A stretch of DNA of 64,000 nucleotides from Fallopia convolvulus (GCA_964016875.1 OZ024722.1:64129443-64193442), one strand, 5' to 3'. Shown: positions 20,115 to 32,514, counted from the first letter of the stretch. Numbers and translations are program-made. The notes: generated by a model from the letters alone, not told the origin.

Positions 20115-20708
20115 TGTTGAGAATATTAACCTATCCCACATCTAAAATCTAAAGAGATCCAACACAATATATATACCTTTGAGTTACTCTTTCTATTGTC
20201 AATTAGTTTTAGGATAGAACTTTGCTAGGCTTGTGTGCTAGGCTCATCCGCGCATGTGTGCCGTACCGACACGTCCCCAGTATATCTACCTTTTGGGCCC
20301 ACAGACTTTCACATGGTAGCAGAGCTCACGGTCTGGTCCTGGGGCCGTTTCCTGGCTTGTTTGGGCTTGGTTTATCAGCTGAGTTACCCGCTTGTTGTTT
20401 GGGTTGTGTTTGGCTAAAAAGATATTGAGATGCCACCGCCCGTTGTTTGGGCTAGCTATAAAGAGATTGAGATGCTAGACCACTTTGTCCAAGCGTCAAT
20501 TGGGCCAAGCCAGTGGCACTTGCGAGGACGTGTTGAGAATATTAACCTATCACATATCTAAAATCTAAAGAGATCCAGCACAATATATATATCCTTGGTT
20601 TACTCCTCCTATTGCTAATTGGTTTTAGAATAGAACATCATATCATGAACTTATGTGTTAAACTAATGTATGCGCACAATCTCTTGTTATTACCCACGGT
20701 CTTTCACA
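20115..20708 (+). mobile_element. TRIM-like mini LTR element
   Basis: Two short direct repeats, 20115-20313 and 20531-20708, both start TGTTGAGAATATTAACCTAT and end CTTTCACA. Directly after the first stands TGGTAGCAGAGC (20314-20325), one base off the Met-tRNA primer site. The internal part is only about 217 bp and non-coding. Flanks GATAT and CATAT look like a decayed 5-bp target duplication. The LTRs have diverged, so the insertion is old. Such elements rely on enzymes from full-size LTR elements. Confidence 0.75.
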
Positions 20709-21988
20709 CATATATCATCAACGTAGATCGAAGTTTTAATGCTCGTTTTGTTGCTACATCTTTCACTACTTCCTTTTTTGATGACATTCACTAGTTCCTT
20801 TTACTTTATTGTTGAAATGATTATATTTTCAATGCTCATTCCACTTGCCCAAGATCTTGTGCTCAAAAAATCATCTTTCACCTAAAGAACTATCCGACCC
20901 CCCATGGACTCAAACGACCCTTCTTTATTGGTATTATCCTTGGGGCATTCATTCCTACTTGTTTTTATTGTTGTTTTTCATTGACCTCGGGCTTTTGATG
21001 TAAATGAACATTTGGTCTTGCAATTTCCACCTCTTTTGATATATTTTACATTAAAAAGAAATAATCATAATCTCCTCTTCCTTCTCTAATCCTTTGATTC
21101 CTTTCTCTCTTTTTTGCGTCTAATTCCTCTTTCTTTCCTCCTTTGACCTTCACCAAACCTTCAATAGAAGTTTCTCTATCTTAAGTCATGACCCTGCACT
21201 AAACTAGGACTATTGGTGATTTTAGTGTCATCAAGTGATTATTCCCTACTAATGAACTGTGTAAGCAACAATGTCTTTTAGTATGATCGGGGTTCATATA
21301 ACGTTATGAGATCTCACTTAGCTATATCACAAGTTCGAAGGTGTGGAGTACACGCTTGTGTAAGTATATTTGAGGTCTAGAAGAATATATGAAGGATATG
21401 TTACGTTACTCAAAGAAAGAACAATGGAACAACAAACAATATTTCCATGTAAGGAACAATGTCTCTAAGATAAGAAGTCTACATATGGTATTAAGCAATA
21501 TGGGTTGATTCTTTGAAGGGAACAATAGTTCTCCTGGTTTTGGCATAATAATAACGTTGCCCATTGTTAAGGTAAATCCAGCCTACCTTGAAATTGGCTT
21601 CTGATTCTGTCTCTAGTCACAACATAAATAATTAACTTTTGTATTTGTAAATTCATAATTTAGATGTAAATATCGATGTAAAAGCAGATAATAAATATTC
21701 ATGTATAAGGTAATTTACGTAAAACATACTATGTATCTCGATGAAAAAATCCAGAGCAAAATCATTACACATAAATGCTAAAGGCGTCGATTTTGGCAAA
21801 TATCGATTTCATAGTACTTGACATGAATATGTAGTGCATCCTCGGTCTCTTGAAACTCAAAACATTTTAAGCGAATGAAACTTGTTTACATACAACATTG
21901 CTAACTTTTGTTTTTCTCTCTGATCTTGATCCACAACTTCAAAGAAAATCTACCTCGTGTTGATAAACATCGAATAGTTTGCACATCA
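20709..21988. other. Intergenic and GT61 upstream region
   Basis: No gene was recognised. The last 150 bp should include the promoter and 5' UTR of the GT61 gene. The reading frame of that gene stays open for 27 codons before its ATG but contains no earlier ATG. Confidence 0.5.
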
Positions 21989-23794
21989 ATGGCATTCCGT
22001 TTATCCACGAAAAATGTGTGTTCAGTAACCAAAATCGTTTACTTTACTTTTTTACTGACTATATTCTCGTTGATCGCGAACCATTCTAGTTCGAGACAAA
22101 GGTTCTATGACCAGAATCAATTTGCAAATCGAGGTATGCTATCAAATCTCTTCATGCAATGACAATTATCAAGGCCGTGTTTTTCTTTTGAAAAGTAATT
22201 AGTTTTTATATACTTCAAGGTCATATTATTGGGGCGCATCTCATGCTCATTGGCTTTTATACATTGCCTTTGAGATGGATTTAGTCCCTATATTAATTTT
22301 GGTGCATTCTAACTAAATTCAGTTATTATTGTCACATAGCTGAATTTTATTTTTTCTTGGGTCTATCGGGCGTACCCTCTATCCCTTGTGCTGGGGTACT
22401 CCCATCGGTACTCCCATCTTGACCCCCCCAGATTCCGCTGTAGCGGAACCTCACTGGGTCAATGAGGATGAGGAGGATACTTCAAGGTCTTATAAAATAC
22501 TTTTTAAATTTCAATTTTACGCAAAGAAAATTATTATCCTCGATCATAATTGACGAATCTTGTTTTTCTACCTATTGTTGTATGTGTAGATCATAACCGT
22601 CCAAAAATTCCGATAACAAATTTGGACCAGTCGACAACGTTTAATTGCGACCGATCTCACTTTCGGTATGATATCTGTTCGATCAACGGTCTAGCAGTTT
22701 TGGACCCCTACAAGGCCACTCTCTACTCATTTGGGTCGAATAGCTCCTTGGAGAAGGTCAAGCCTTATCCCAGAAAGTTGGAAGATAAAATAATGGAACC
22801 AATTAGAGAGATCACGCTAATATCAAGCCCAAGAGGCCCAAAATGTAAGATCCATCATAACTCTCCGGCCGTGGTATTCTCTGTGGGAGGGCTCACCGGA
22901 AACTTTTACCATGCCTTCACTGATGGGTTCCTTCCGTTGTACATCACATTGAATAATCTCAACTTTACTAATCGTGATGTCATCCTAGTTGTTGAACAAG
23001 CACATGAGTGGTGGGCCCACAAGTATGCTGAGCTGATCCGTGCTTTTACCAAACACCCCATAATCAACCTCGACAAGGATACTTCAACCCATTGTTTTAC
23101 TCGAGTTGTAGTGGGCCTGGTCACTCATGGAATCATGACTGTGGACCCAAAAGCTCTTCCGGGCCCATTAACACTATCTGGCTTTCATTCCTTCCTTAGA
23201 AACACCTATAGTCAAGGATCGTTGGGTCCCAAGCATCATCCCAAGGGACGTCGACCAAGGTTGGTTTGGGTGGCTCGGACCGGGATAGTTGGACGGGTCA
23301 TCTTAAACCTAGACGAGGCTCGAACAACGGTTGAGGAGGTTGGATTCGATGTGGTCATCTATGAGCCAAATGATAACTTTTCATTGCGTGATGCATATGA
23401 ACTCATCGATGGGAGCCATGCACTGATTGGGGTCCATGGGGCGGGGATGACACACTTGTTGTTCCTTAGGTCAGGGTCGGTGGTGGTGCAAATAGCGCCG
23501 CTAGGGCTAGAGTGGGTGGGGGATAAGTTTTTCGGGCAGGCTTCTAAAGAATTGGGTATGGAGTACATGGAGTATAAGGTAGGGTACAATGAGAGTACTT
23601 TGGCTAGCAAGTATAAAAAGGACGATCCTATGTTGAAGGATGCTAAAGAGTTTCTACTCGAAAAAGGGTGGGCTTTGGATATTATGAACGTGTATTTGAA
23701 AGAGCAAAATGTGAAGTTGGATTTAGTAAGGTTTAGAAGCTACATGAAAAAGGTGTATGAGAAAGCTAAGCATTTTATGGAGTTATGTGGTTAG
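21989..23794 (+). CDS. GT61 family glycosyltransferase (2 exons)
   Basis: Join 21989-22133 and 22590-23794, 449 residues; donor CGAG/GTATGC and acceptor GTGTAG/AT keep the frame. It is a type II Golgi membrane protein: short cytosolic end, one hydrophobic segment (about residues 15-29), stem, then the GT61/DUF563 catalytic domain. Family blocks: CDRSHFRYDICSINGLAVL (about 68-86), VGGLTGNFYHAFTDGFLP (about 147-164), RRPRLVWVART (about 269-279) and GVHGAGMTHLLFL (about 329-341) before VVQIAPLGLEW. Plant GT61 enzymes add xylose or arabinose to xylan, or beta-1,2-xylose to N-glycans. The lack of the N-glycan enzyme's longer form and the short stem favour the xylan side-chain clade, but the donor sugar is not known. 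No breaks are seen. Confidence 0.9.
22420..22462 (+). repeat. Palindrome in GT61 intron
   Basis: The perfect TTCCGCT-GT-AGCGGAA lies within wider arms TTGACCC and GGGTCAA. It is probably the core of a small repeat inserted in the intron; just upstream GGTACTCCCATC-type sequence occurs twice. Confidence 0.5.
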
Positions 23795-23869
23795 ATCGAT
23801 GTAGATGTACCATTGTTTTGCTCGTGTATTTTAATAATTGTATCACCTATTCACCTATGTTTGATTATA

Positions 23870-24605
23870 AAATTTGGCCCTCTAAACTTGTGCGAATTAT
23901 TCATTTAGATACTTGAATTTTAGAATGTTCAATTGAACTCCTAAACTTAACACATTGTATTCTATTGAGTACGTGGTCATTTAGTCTTTTTTACATGATA
24001 CATGCGCATTAATTTGTGTAAAGTTTTGCCACAATGACGCCACGTGTATGCCAAGTCAATTATTTTAATAAAAATTAAATAAAATAGAGATTGGTGAACA
24101 AAAATAACAGAGGGCAATTTTTTTTTCCAAATCACATTCTTTCCTTCTTTCATACCAATTTTATTGGTAGACATCAAAGAAGAAAAAAATAATAATTTTC
24201 TTCTTCTTCTCTCTTTTTCCCTCTTCTTACCTGTTGGCCGCCATCCACTGTGCACTCATCGGCATCTTCCTTTTGACGTTGTCTCAAGCCGAATGGCTGG
24301 CCACCATGGACCACTTCACTCGAATCCTAACTTTCTTCACCAGATCCACCTTTAATAGAAAATAGAAAGAAAAAATAAGAAAAAAAAGGTGAATTTTCTC
24401 TTTAATTTGGATTTTTTTTCCACATCAGCCACATTTGTTCACCGTATTAATGCTTTCATTCGCCCAAATGAGCGTGGAATGCACACAAATTGCCACATCA
24501 ACAATCAAATATTCAATTAAACACAATGTATTAAGTTTAGATGTTCAATCGAACATTTTAAAGTTCAAGTGTCTAAATGTTTTAAGTTTTGTGTAATTTT
24601 TTGTA
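23870..24605. mobile_element. Non-autonomous TIR element
   Basis: The ends are inverted copies over at least 60-75 bp: the left end has TAGATACTTGAATTTTAG and CTAAACTTAACACATTGTA, and the right end, reverse-complemented, has TAGACACTTGAACTTTAA and CTAAACTTAATACATTGTG. The inside (about 600 bp) is AT-rich and non-coding. The superfamily is uncertain because the target duplication could not be placed. Confidence 0.5.
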
Positions 24606-25379
24606 TTTATCGTGAAAAGCAGAAAATGTCGTTGTGATAACGAACTCGTCGATAGTTTGCATAATATAGTCAAACTATTGTGGTATCTTACATTTGCTTA
24701 CCATATTATATTAGTGAAAGTAAGATTGTGCACTAATATTATAGATTTTGAAACCAACAAATTAAAAAATATACTAGAGAGGTATGAAAATGTTTTGCTA
24801 TGCTTGCCCTAGAAATTCCTTAATTTTCTAGTTTTGGTTCTTTGGATTGATCAGATTTTGAGATGCTTGTAGGCCAAAGTTGGGCCAAGCCTTGATTTTG
24901 GGCCTATACCATGCTAAGTTCACTAGATAGCTTCCCATTTCAGATATTGTACATGTGTTGCAACGACTTCTACATGCATCAAACTATCAAAGTGATGCGT
25001 TTTGGGTGAGCATATTATAACCTCTTATCAAGCAAACCCTAGCACAGCTCATCATTAGTCAATACAGAAACTTGAGAGAAGAAAACAAAGGAAGAAAAAG
25101 AGGCAGCCAGAGAGAAGAAAACAATTCTTTTTTCATCATTATTTATGGGTCGTGTCATGTCTAAGGATTTTTTTTTATTTTTTTTTGGGTAAGGGAAGTG
25201 TTTCAAAATTCCATACAAATTTAAAAACATCAAGTTCTCGGATTTTAAAGAGTAGAAATTCATATTTGGCGTATTTCAGTTTTCACTTTCTCGCGTAGAA
25301 AATCATTGTTAACAGATTAATAATGTTGGATCATAAAACCCTAGTTGAATTTATTAAGCTAGTTGAGTTCATCATCATG
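24606..25379. other. Intergenic, no gene seen
   Basis: AT-rich. Short open frames exist but show no recognisable protein. Confidence 0.5.
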
Positions 25380-25600
25380 TATTCATGTGTGATGATGATG
25401 ATGAACTCTGAATATTTTCCATATCAGAAAACTCATTTTTTCTGAATATTTTCCATATCATCATTTGTTTGAGTCAAAAACTAGTTTGATGACAAAGTTT
25501 TTCCATATAAGAAAACTCTGAATATTTTCCATATCAGTAACACAACACCATTTATTTTTTTCTGATGAGCTCTGAATATTTTCCACATTGCTGATATGAC
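25380..25600 (+). repeat. Interspersed short direct repeats
   Basis: CTGAATATTTTCCATATCA or a close variant occurs four times in about 220 bp (near 25408, 25442, 25518 and 25572), the last copy diverged. Confidence 0.75.
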
Positions 25601-25762
25601 TTATATTGTTAAAAGAGAATACGTAGCAAATGAGACCACCACCGAGTCCAATAAATGCAAAACGACGAGTTCAGCATATAAGAGACATATAAACCCTAGC
25701 ACTTCTTTGTTTTAGCCAATTCTTTTTTTTCTCTCTCTCTCTATCCTTTCGATTCCTTGCCT

Positions 25763-26290
25763 CAGATCTGAAATCCATAGGATAACAGGTGTTAATTTGT
25801 GTTTCTGGGTTTTCAAATAGTGGGTTTGAGTTTTTAATTTGGATGATTTGTTCTAGCCATGGATGATCATCAGCCAATTTTTTTTATAAAGCCATTGCAG
25901 ATTTGCAGATCTACCAACCAAGAGTTAAAGGTAAAAAGGTTTCAAACTTATATGGTTCTAAATGCCTTTTCATTATTGTCTTCCAGTAAAAATCAGGCTT
26001 TTGGATTTATGTACTCTATACTCTTACACATATTTTACATATCAGGCTTTTCATATTTTTGACATTTGGGAATTTTTTTTGCGTTGAAAAGTGTAAAAAC
26101 CCACGGATCAGAAATCCACGGGATAACAGGTGTTAATTTGTGGTTCTGGGTTTTGAGTTTTTAATTTGGATGATTTGTTCAAGCTTAAGTAACGTATTAC
26201 GAGTTGTTCAAGCCATGGATGGATCAATTGCAGATCCACCAACGAGTTAAAGGTAAAAAGGTTGCAAACTCATATGGTACTAAATGTCGA
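25763..26290 (+). repeat. Direct duplication with exon-like sequence
   Basis: The segment 25763-25960 recurs at 26106-26285. Shared landmarks are GATAACAGGTGTTAATTTGT, TTTTTAATTTGGATGATTTG, CCATGGATG and GAGTTAAAGGTAAAAAGGTT. Each copy has an ATG (25859 and 26215) and a donor-like AAAG/GTAAAAAG, so this may be a duplicated first exon. No protein family is recognised and no downstream exons were found. Confidence 0.55.
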
Positions 26291-26738
26291 TTTTACTTCC
26301 GGATGGTTGTTTATTATTGACAGATTTTAGATCAAATTAAATTGTTCAGAATTAGAAGGCGAAGAAATGTTTTGGGTGACTTTACATTGTGAATATTAAA
26401 AAAAAAAAAACTAGCTGCAAACCCTAGTTGAGTTGATCAAGTCAAAAACTTTGTGAATGAAAATAAGTTCACATTAACTGATTAGGTGAAACCTATACAT
26501 CTAGGGACGTATACGTACGTTAAATGAGTTCATCAAACTAGTTGTGTTATCTTATATGGAAATTATTCGAGTTCATCAGAAAAATTAAATAGGGATCATG
26601 TGCGCAAGTTTCCAGTGAAAAAGACCCTCATCTGCTAGCTAACTAGTACTTGTTTTTGTTTTAATAAAGATCCATGTGCTTGTCAGGTGACTTTCCACGT
26701 GTTCAGTACGGCACATTGCTGAGTCAATCGGCTGCGGC

Positions 26739-27048
26739 TAGACCTGTAAAATGGGTGGGGCGGATAGGGTTCGGGTTCGGATAGACCGGCTTCGAGTTGA
26801 ATACGAATTAGGGTAACATTTTTTATTTTTGGGTCGCTTCGGGTTTGGTAAGGATTCGGGTCGACACATCGGGTCGAGAGCATCCATCTTTTAAAATTAA
26901 ACAATGTTTTGGGTTGATATAACGGGTTTCGGGTTTCAACTTTCAACCCATTAGCGACCGTGTCGGGTTACTTTTTGACCCATTGATTTCGGGCCGAGTT
27001 TCAACCCAGAAAATTTCGGGTGGGTCAGGTTGAGTTTTGATAGATCTA
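26739..27048. mobile_element. hAT-type MITE
   Basis: This 310-bp element has ends TAGACCTGTAAAA and, inverted, TAGATCTATCAAAA. It is flanked by GCTGCGGC (26731-26738) and GATGCGGC (27049-27056), an 8-bp duplication with one mismatch, as expected for hAT. The body is rich in GGGTTCGGGT and GGGTCG motifs and non-coding. Confidence 0.75.
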
Positions 27049-27056
27049 GATGCGGC

Positions 27057-29323
27057 CATAAGCGAGGACGTGGCTCGTCGATTCAGGGGTTAAGTTCCCG
27101 AGGATAGGACTGCTTTGTCCAGGTAAGCACTCTCACTTTGTATACTATATATGTATTTTTTTTTAATATGTTTAGATTGGATGTTGTTTTAAATATTTGA
27201 ATATGTATGCTATGGACCGCTAAAATGAAATAGATACTATTGAATCATGATGTGAGTGTGATTATGTGAAGCTTAATGTCACGTTAATTAGTTTTTTTCG
27301 TTCACTATTAAGTCGATTTTTACTAGCAATTTTGAATTCTTACAAAACTAGCTTAAAACTGCTTAAAGATTCGATATTGTGATAAGAAATTGGTCATTCA
27401 TATACTTGTATCTATATATAGTCGATGAAGGCTCATTAGAGAATAGAGAATATTACGACATAGCACGAGCCTCCTCATCAGTGAAATTGGATATGGAATT
27501 GCACACAAATTAATGTGTGTGAAAATGTGAATACATCATAATAAGCCAAATAAATATCAAGAATTTGGGCTCCTACAAATCCAAAAATGTTGATTGTCTT
27601 TGTTATATATATAAGCCGATTATTTTCGAGCCACCACAATAATTCTGTTCTCCCCCGATTTATATTTAAAAATAAAAATAATTTTTATTCAAATTATTTC
27701 AACTTTTCAAAATAATTTTCTATTATTTGTATTTTTAATTTCCCTAATATCTATATTTTGATCAATTATCTTAGAAAAATTTTACGATAAGATTTTTAAA
27801 TATCTTTCTAGAACTATATATTAAAGATGTACTTTTTCGAGCAACCTAATTGATTTTTGTCTCACCTAATATTTAAAATAATTAATTTTTATTTATAATT
27901 AATTAGCGTATCCAATTAAATTCCATTCTATCTATTTATGTGAAAAAAATTTTGAATTTTAATTAAAAATAACGAAAATTATTTTTTCTGTATCTTTTTA
28001 TCTATTCGTGTAAAAGATTTATCAAAACAAATTTTGATAAAAAAAAATCAACATGTAGATAATTACTTGATTAAATTCAATTTTGATACATAAAAAACTA
28101 CATTATCTTTTCCTTAATTTCCTTCTTGGCTTATTCTTGTAAATATTGAAGATATTTTATCTTTAAAAATTCAATTATTATTCATATTTTTACATCTTTT
28201 TATATTAATTATATTTTAAATTTTTATTTAAATTTCATTAAATATTTGAATTTGATTAAAAAATTTATAAGAATTTATATTATTTTTGCATTTTTATCTA
28301 TTTTTGTTAAAGTTTTTTAAAATTAAATTATTCTAATTAAAATGATTTTTATTTATATTTTTCCATAAATAAATTGTTATTAAGCTATCAAAATCATATT
28401 CGGACCATTTTAATGATTTTGGCTCCGTTTGGCCCTCACCTTATTTTTAAAAAATATTATTTCTACTTTTGTAATTGATTTTCTAATTATAGGATCAGTG
28501 TAAAAAATTATCTTATCCTTATGGGCCCACCTTATATTCAAACAATTCTTTGTTTATATAATTAGATTTTCGTATCTTTTTATGTACAATATCTATGTAA
28601 CATATTCTTGGACAATATAAACTAGAAATAATTATATTCTTTGTTTACACTTTTTAAAATATAAAGTACAGTTTGGGTCAGTGTCCATGTCTAACCTTAT
28701 TTTGTGACTACTAGTAAAGCCATACAAATTTGTTTAAAGAAAATGAGATTTTATAATTTTAAATTATATTTCAAAAGAAGATATGATTGAGTTTGCAAAA
28801 CAAATTATATTAACATTCAAAATAAGTAAGAGTGTATAGGTTTAAAATCAAGAAGAGTATAAGTAAATTGTCAAAAAATACAATCGGTCTAAAATCATTG
28901 GCTTTTTCTATATAAAAATTATGTAGAAAATTGATGGAATGACTAATGATTTTTCTTTTTCTTACATACATATAGACATATAGTTTAGTAACTGTTAATA
29001 ATAGAAAATTTCTTAATAGAAAATTTTAAATAAATAAACAAGTCATTCACTTGAACAATGTTCATTAAGTAACTGTTAATAATATTTAGATATTATTGTT
29101 AACATCTTCTTTACCTAATATTAGGTTAGTCCTTCAATTCTAGAGTCAAATCAAAATCTAGCCTTCTCTTATATAAGTATTCACTCAATTGCTTATCATC
29201 TTTATATTGGTACCATGAGGTATCCAGTATTATTTTCATGGACAAAACCTTTAAAAAAACTAACTAAATAATAGTATGCTCGAATTAATATTAGCTCATT
29301 GTAGTAACCATCCTAGATGTATA
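27057..29323. other. Very AT-rich intergenic stretch
   Basis: No gene was recognised. 27650-28400 is especially AT-rich with many near-repeats of ATTTTTATT and AATTAAA, which may act as a matrix-attachment-like or decayed-repeat region; no function can be shown. Confidence 0.5.
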
Positions 29324-29670
29324 TGTTAAAAATATACCCCAAGGTCTTGTGTATTTGGAGGGACCAACATTCATATGTTCATAAATAATCATGTCCATCT
29401 CACGTTAATGGCTCACAAACATAAATATGGTATTAGAGCAATGTTTGTTATTGGGTTTGTTTCCAAATGTCAATTGAGATTAGCTCAATATTGTATTTTA
29501 CGGAGACGTGTTGAGAATATGCATTCTCACATTTGAAAGTTAGAACTAAACAAGACCATTATATAAGTTCATTGACTACTCCTACTTCAAATTGCTTTTA
29601 GGATGAAACCCTAATAGCTTGTGTACTGGGCCCAATACGCATATGCGCACGGACAATCGTGTGCATCTCA
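29324..29670 (+). mobile_element. Second TRIM-like element, degraded
   Basis: An LTR-like segment 29509-29670 starts TGTTGAGAATAT and includes CTACTCCTAC and TTGCTTTTAGGATGAAACC, close to the LTRs of the TRIM at 20.1 kb, ending CATCTCA. Upstream, TGGTATTAGAGCA (29428-29440) resembles a Met-tRNA primer site, preceded by a diverged shorter LTR (29324-29402) also ending CATCTCA. It is the same family but older or more truncated. Confidence 0.5.
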
Positions 29671-29703
29671 TATACAATAATTAAGGCGGCAAAATTGCTT
29701 TAA

Positions 29704-29878
29704 ATAACCCAAACTTTCATCTTAGTTGTCAAAAATAACACAAACTTTCAAACAATTCAAAATAAACACAAAGTAATTGTTACTAAAAATAGCACAATGT
29801 GACCTCTTACCCTGATAACCGGTAAGATGAAAGTTCGTGTTATTTCTGGCAACTAAGACGAAAGTTTGTGTTACTTTT
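29704..29878. mobile_element. Short TIR element
   Basis: About 47-bp inverted ends: CCCAAACTTTCATCTTAGTT and TAACACAAACTTTC on the left, and, reverse-complemented on the right, ACACAAACTTTCGTCTTAGTT and TAACACGAACTTTC. There is no coding content. It sits immediately before a MES remnant. Confidence 0.55.
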
Positions 29879-29885
29879 GTACAAA

Positions 29886-30033
29886 ATTACAAAGCAACCT
29901 TGATCCACACGGTCAAGGCATTGCCATGCAAGAGGTGGGTGGACGGAGAGAGAGAAGGCGGTACACATGTCCGTTCACCAAGCCACAACTTGGTGAACAG
30001 AAAGACGGAAAGAGTAGTTATGGCTTAGTGAAC
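29886..30033 (-). pseudogene. MES exon-4 remnant, part before LINE
   Basis: Starts with the CCACACGGTCAAGGCAT motif shared with the MES hairpins, includes the small hairpin GTTCACCAAG/CTTGGTGAAC, and ends in antisense exon-4 sequence. The LINE at 30046-32203 separates it from its continuation at 32216. Confidence 0.55.
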
Positions 30034-30045
30034 AGTGTCGTGTTT

Positions 30046-32039
30046 TTTTCCAAGCCGCTTGGCCCATTGTTGGACCCGAAGTCACCCACTCTATTCTCTC
30101 ATTCTTTCAAAGTGGGCGTCTCCCTAGCTCCATAAACCACACAGCCATCTCCCTCGTCCCCAAAACCGACAACCCCACCACCATTCAAGACTTCCGCCCA
30201 ATTTCTTGTTGCAACACACTCTACAAAATCATCTCGAAAGCCCTTGCTGAGCGCTTGAAGCTCATCCTCCCAAACATCATAAGTGAATCCCAGGGCGCTT
30301 TTGTTAAAGACCGCTCTCTAAGACACAACGTCCATCTTTGCCAGGAGCTCCTGCAAAAATATGACACCAAACACATATCCCCTAGATGCGCTCTCAAAGT
30401 GGATTTCCAGAAAGCTTTTGACTTTGTTCATTGGAACTTCATTGAAAATATCCTTATTTTTTTCGACTTTCCACAGGACATGATCAACTGGATCATGATT
30501 TGTGTCACTACCCCCTCGTATTCCATTAAGATAAATGGAGAGTTTAAAGGCCTATTCAAAGGGAAACGAGGCCTCAGGCAAGGCGACCCATTATCGCCAT
30601 ATCTCTTTGTCCTTGCCATTGAATTTCTTAGTCGAATGCTCCTCCGCCTCCAAGACAACAATTCTTTCAAATTCCACCCAAAATGCAAAGCCACAAAAAT
30701 CATTAACCTTAGTTTTGCTGACGACCTCTTTATCTTCTGCAAAGGCAACATCAACTCCATCAATGCCATCAAAGATGTCCTTAACCAGTTCGGTGATATG
30801 TCTGGCCTTATTCCTAACCCGAGTAAATCCTCTATCTTCTTTGGGGGAGTTCCAACCCCTACTCAAGACACCATCCTGCAAACCCTTCCTTTCAGTTGAG
30901 GCAGTCTTCCAATACGATATCTGGGCATCCCTCTCAGCTCTAAACGCCTCAACACCCGGGATTACGAGACTGTCATTTCCAAAATGACCTCTAAGATCGC
31001 CAGTTGGGCCTCTAGAGGGCTTTCCTATGCTGGACGTGCTGAATTAATTAGGGGAGTCCTCTATGGCATCCAAAATTTTTGGTGCAAAATCTTCCTTTTC
31101 CCGAAAGCTGTCCTCCAGAAAGTTCAGTCCATAATGCACTCATACCTCTGGGCTGGAAGTGAATGCTCTAGTCGTTGCCTCATTGCCTGGGTTGAGGTTT
31201 GCAAACCAAAAAATGAAGGCGGTTTAGGTTTCAAGGAGCTTCTTGCCTGGAACAAAACTTGCCTAACTCGATCCATCCACGAGTTGCATGACAACTCAAA
31301 CAACATCTGGGCACGATGGATACGCAGGCACATCCTCGGCACGAGATCAATTTGGACCACCTCTCCAAAGAAAACCCACAGTGTCGGGTGGAAAAATATT
31401 CTCAAAGTCCGAGACTACCTTCTTAGCCGTGCTGCTGTCACCCAAATCCCATCCCTCATCAGCCACCACTCAGGCTCCTTCTCCACACACAACACCTATG
31501 ACCTCTTCAGAGAATATGCCCCAACTGTAGCCTGGACTAAAATCATATGGTCTAACTTTAACTCTCCCAAATGCTCCCTCCTAACCTGGATTGCCCTCAA
31601 TAAAAGACTGCCAACCAAAGACAGATTAAGCCGCTGGACCCACATTCCCGACCCAACCTGCCCCCTCTGCCTACAACATCCCGAAACCAACGATCACCTC
31701 TGGGAAATCTGCCCCTTCACCACCACAATCATTTCCGAAATCTGCCGCCGAATCAAAATGCCTTTCACCCCACCCTCCCTAAGTGCTTGGATCACTTGGG
31801 TGCTTCGTAACTTCAAGCGGAATTGCTTCTTCGCCATGGTTGTTGCTGTTAGCATCCCCACTCTAGTCTACTATGTCTGGCGTACTCGTAATGAGGTTGT
31901 CTTCAAGAATCTCACTCCAAGCTGGACCGCTTGTGCTCAAGTGATTCTGCAACAAATCAGAGACATCTTTAGAGCAAAATGCGATACAACTAACCGAAGA
32001 CACAAGGATTGGTTACGACTCCTCAATTGTATCGGCTAG
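30046..32039 (+). pseudogene. LINE ORF2, reverse transcriptase and zinc-finger part, one stop
   Basis: A single frame runs from the 5' junction to the stop at 32037-32039 except for one TGA at 30897-30899. Upstream of it: RPISCCNTLYKIISKALAER, ALKVDFQKAFDFVHW, GLRQGDPLSPYLFVLA and the catalytic SFADDLFIF. Downstream: LPIRYLGIPLSS, LSYAGRAELIRGVLYGIQ and the C-terminal zf-RVT module (CSLLTWIALNKRLPTKDRL, CPLCLQHPETNDHLW). No RNase H domain is seen. The endonuclease was never copied into this insertion. Its sequence is close to the 54-57 kb LINE. Confidence 0.9.
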
Positions 32040-32203
32040 TGATCATTTTGTTCACCACTTTTGCTACATCTAGGCTCTGTTAGTGTCTCAAACTCTCGGC
32101 CTCGGCCGTTTTTGTCTAATGCCTGGCCTTCTGTATTAGCCTCACCTTTTGTAAAGCTTTATCTATATCAATATACAACCTACAATTCAAAAAAAAAAAA
32201 CAG
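30046..32203 (+). mobile_element. 5'-truncated LINE in MES pseudogene
   Basis: Bounded by a perfect 12-bp target duplication AGTGTCGTGTTT (30034-30045 and 32204-32215), with an A-rich tail at 32189-32200. The insertion starts within the reverse transcriptase domain, as usual when reverse transcription stops early. It splits a MES exon-4 remnant. Confidence 0.92.
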
Positions 32204-32215
32204 AGTGTCGTGTTT

Positions 32216-32420
32216 GTTATTGATCTCTATAACTTCACACGACGGCCAAAGGTTGACCATCTCCTTGATGGTCGAAAGCTAGAACGAGATCTAAGTGTGT
32301 CTTTATGTAGGCTCTCGGCACCTTGTCTCTCCTCAAGCTTTTCTAAATTGCATCGGTGAAGTTGGTGGTAAGGATGGCTCGTAGTGCGTTAGGCCGAGCC
32401 AAAACTACTCAACCACTTAT
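32216..32420 (-). pseudogene. MES exon-4 remnant, part after LINE
   Basis: Read on the minus strand it gives ALRAILTTNFTDAI followed by a stop, then RDKVPRAYIKTHLDLVLA, matching exon 4 of the intact gene, with a frameshift after that. It is the continuation of 29886-30033 across the LINE and resembles 16060-16215. Confidence 0.75.
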
Positions 32421-32514
32421 AATATAAACAAATATATATATCACTTGAAAAGATTAACTGAATCACAATCAGAATGATGATGCACACATGTTTTCAAACA
32501 CAATTTTAATTGAT

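Noticed and set aside
20115..20708. Cassandra-type TRIM
   Set aside because: Cassandra LTRs carry a 5S rRNA-like promoter; no such sequence is seen here.
22550..22589. In-frame ATG at the start of the long GT61 exon as the true start
   Set aside because: It lies in the intron; the two-exon model gives a membrane anchor and joins in phase at good splice sites.
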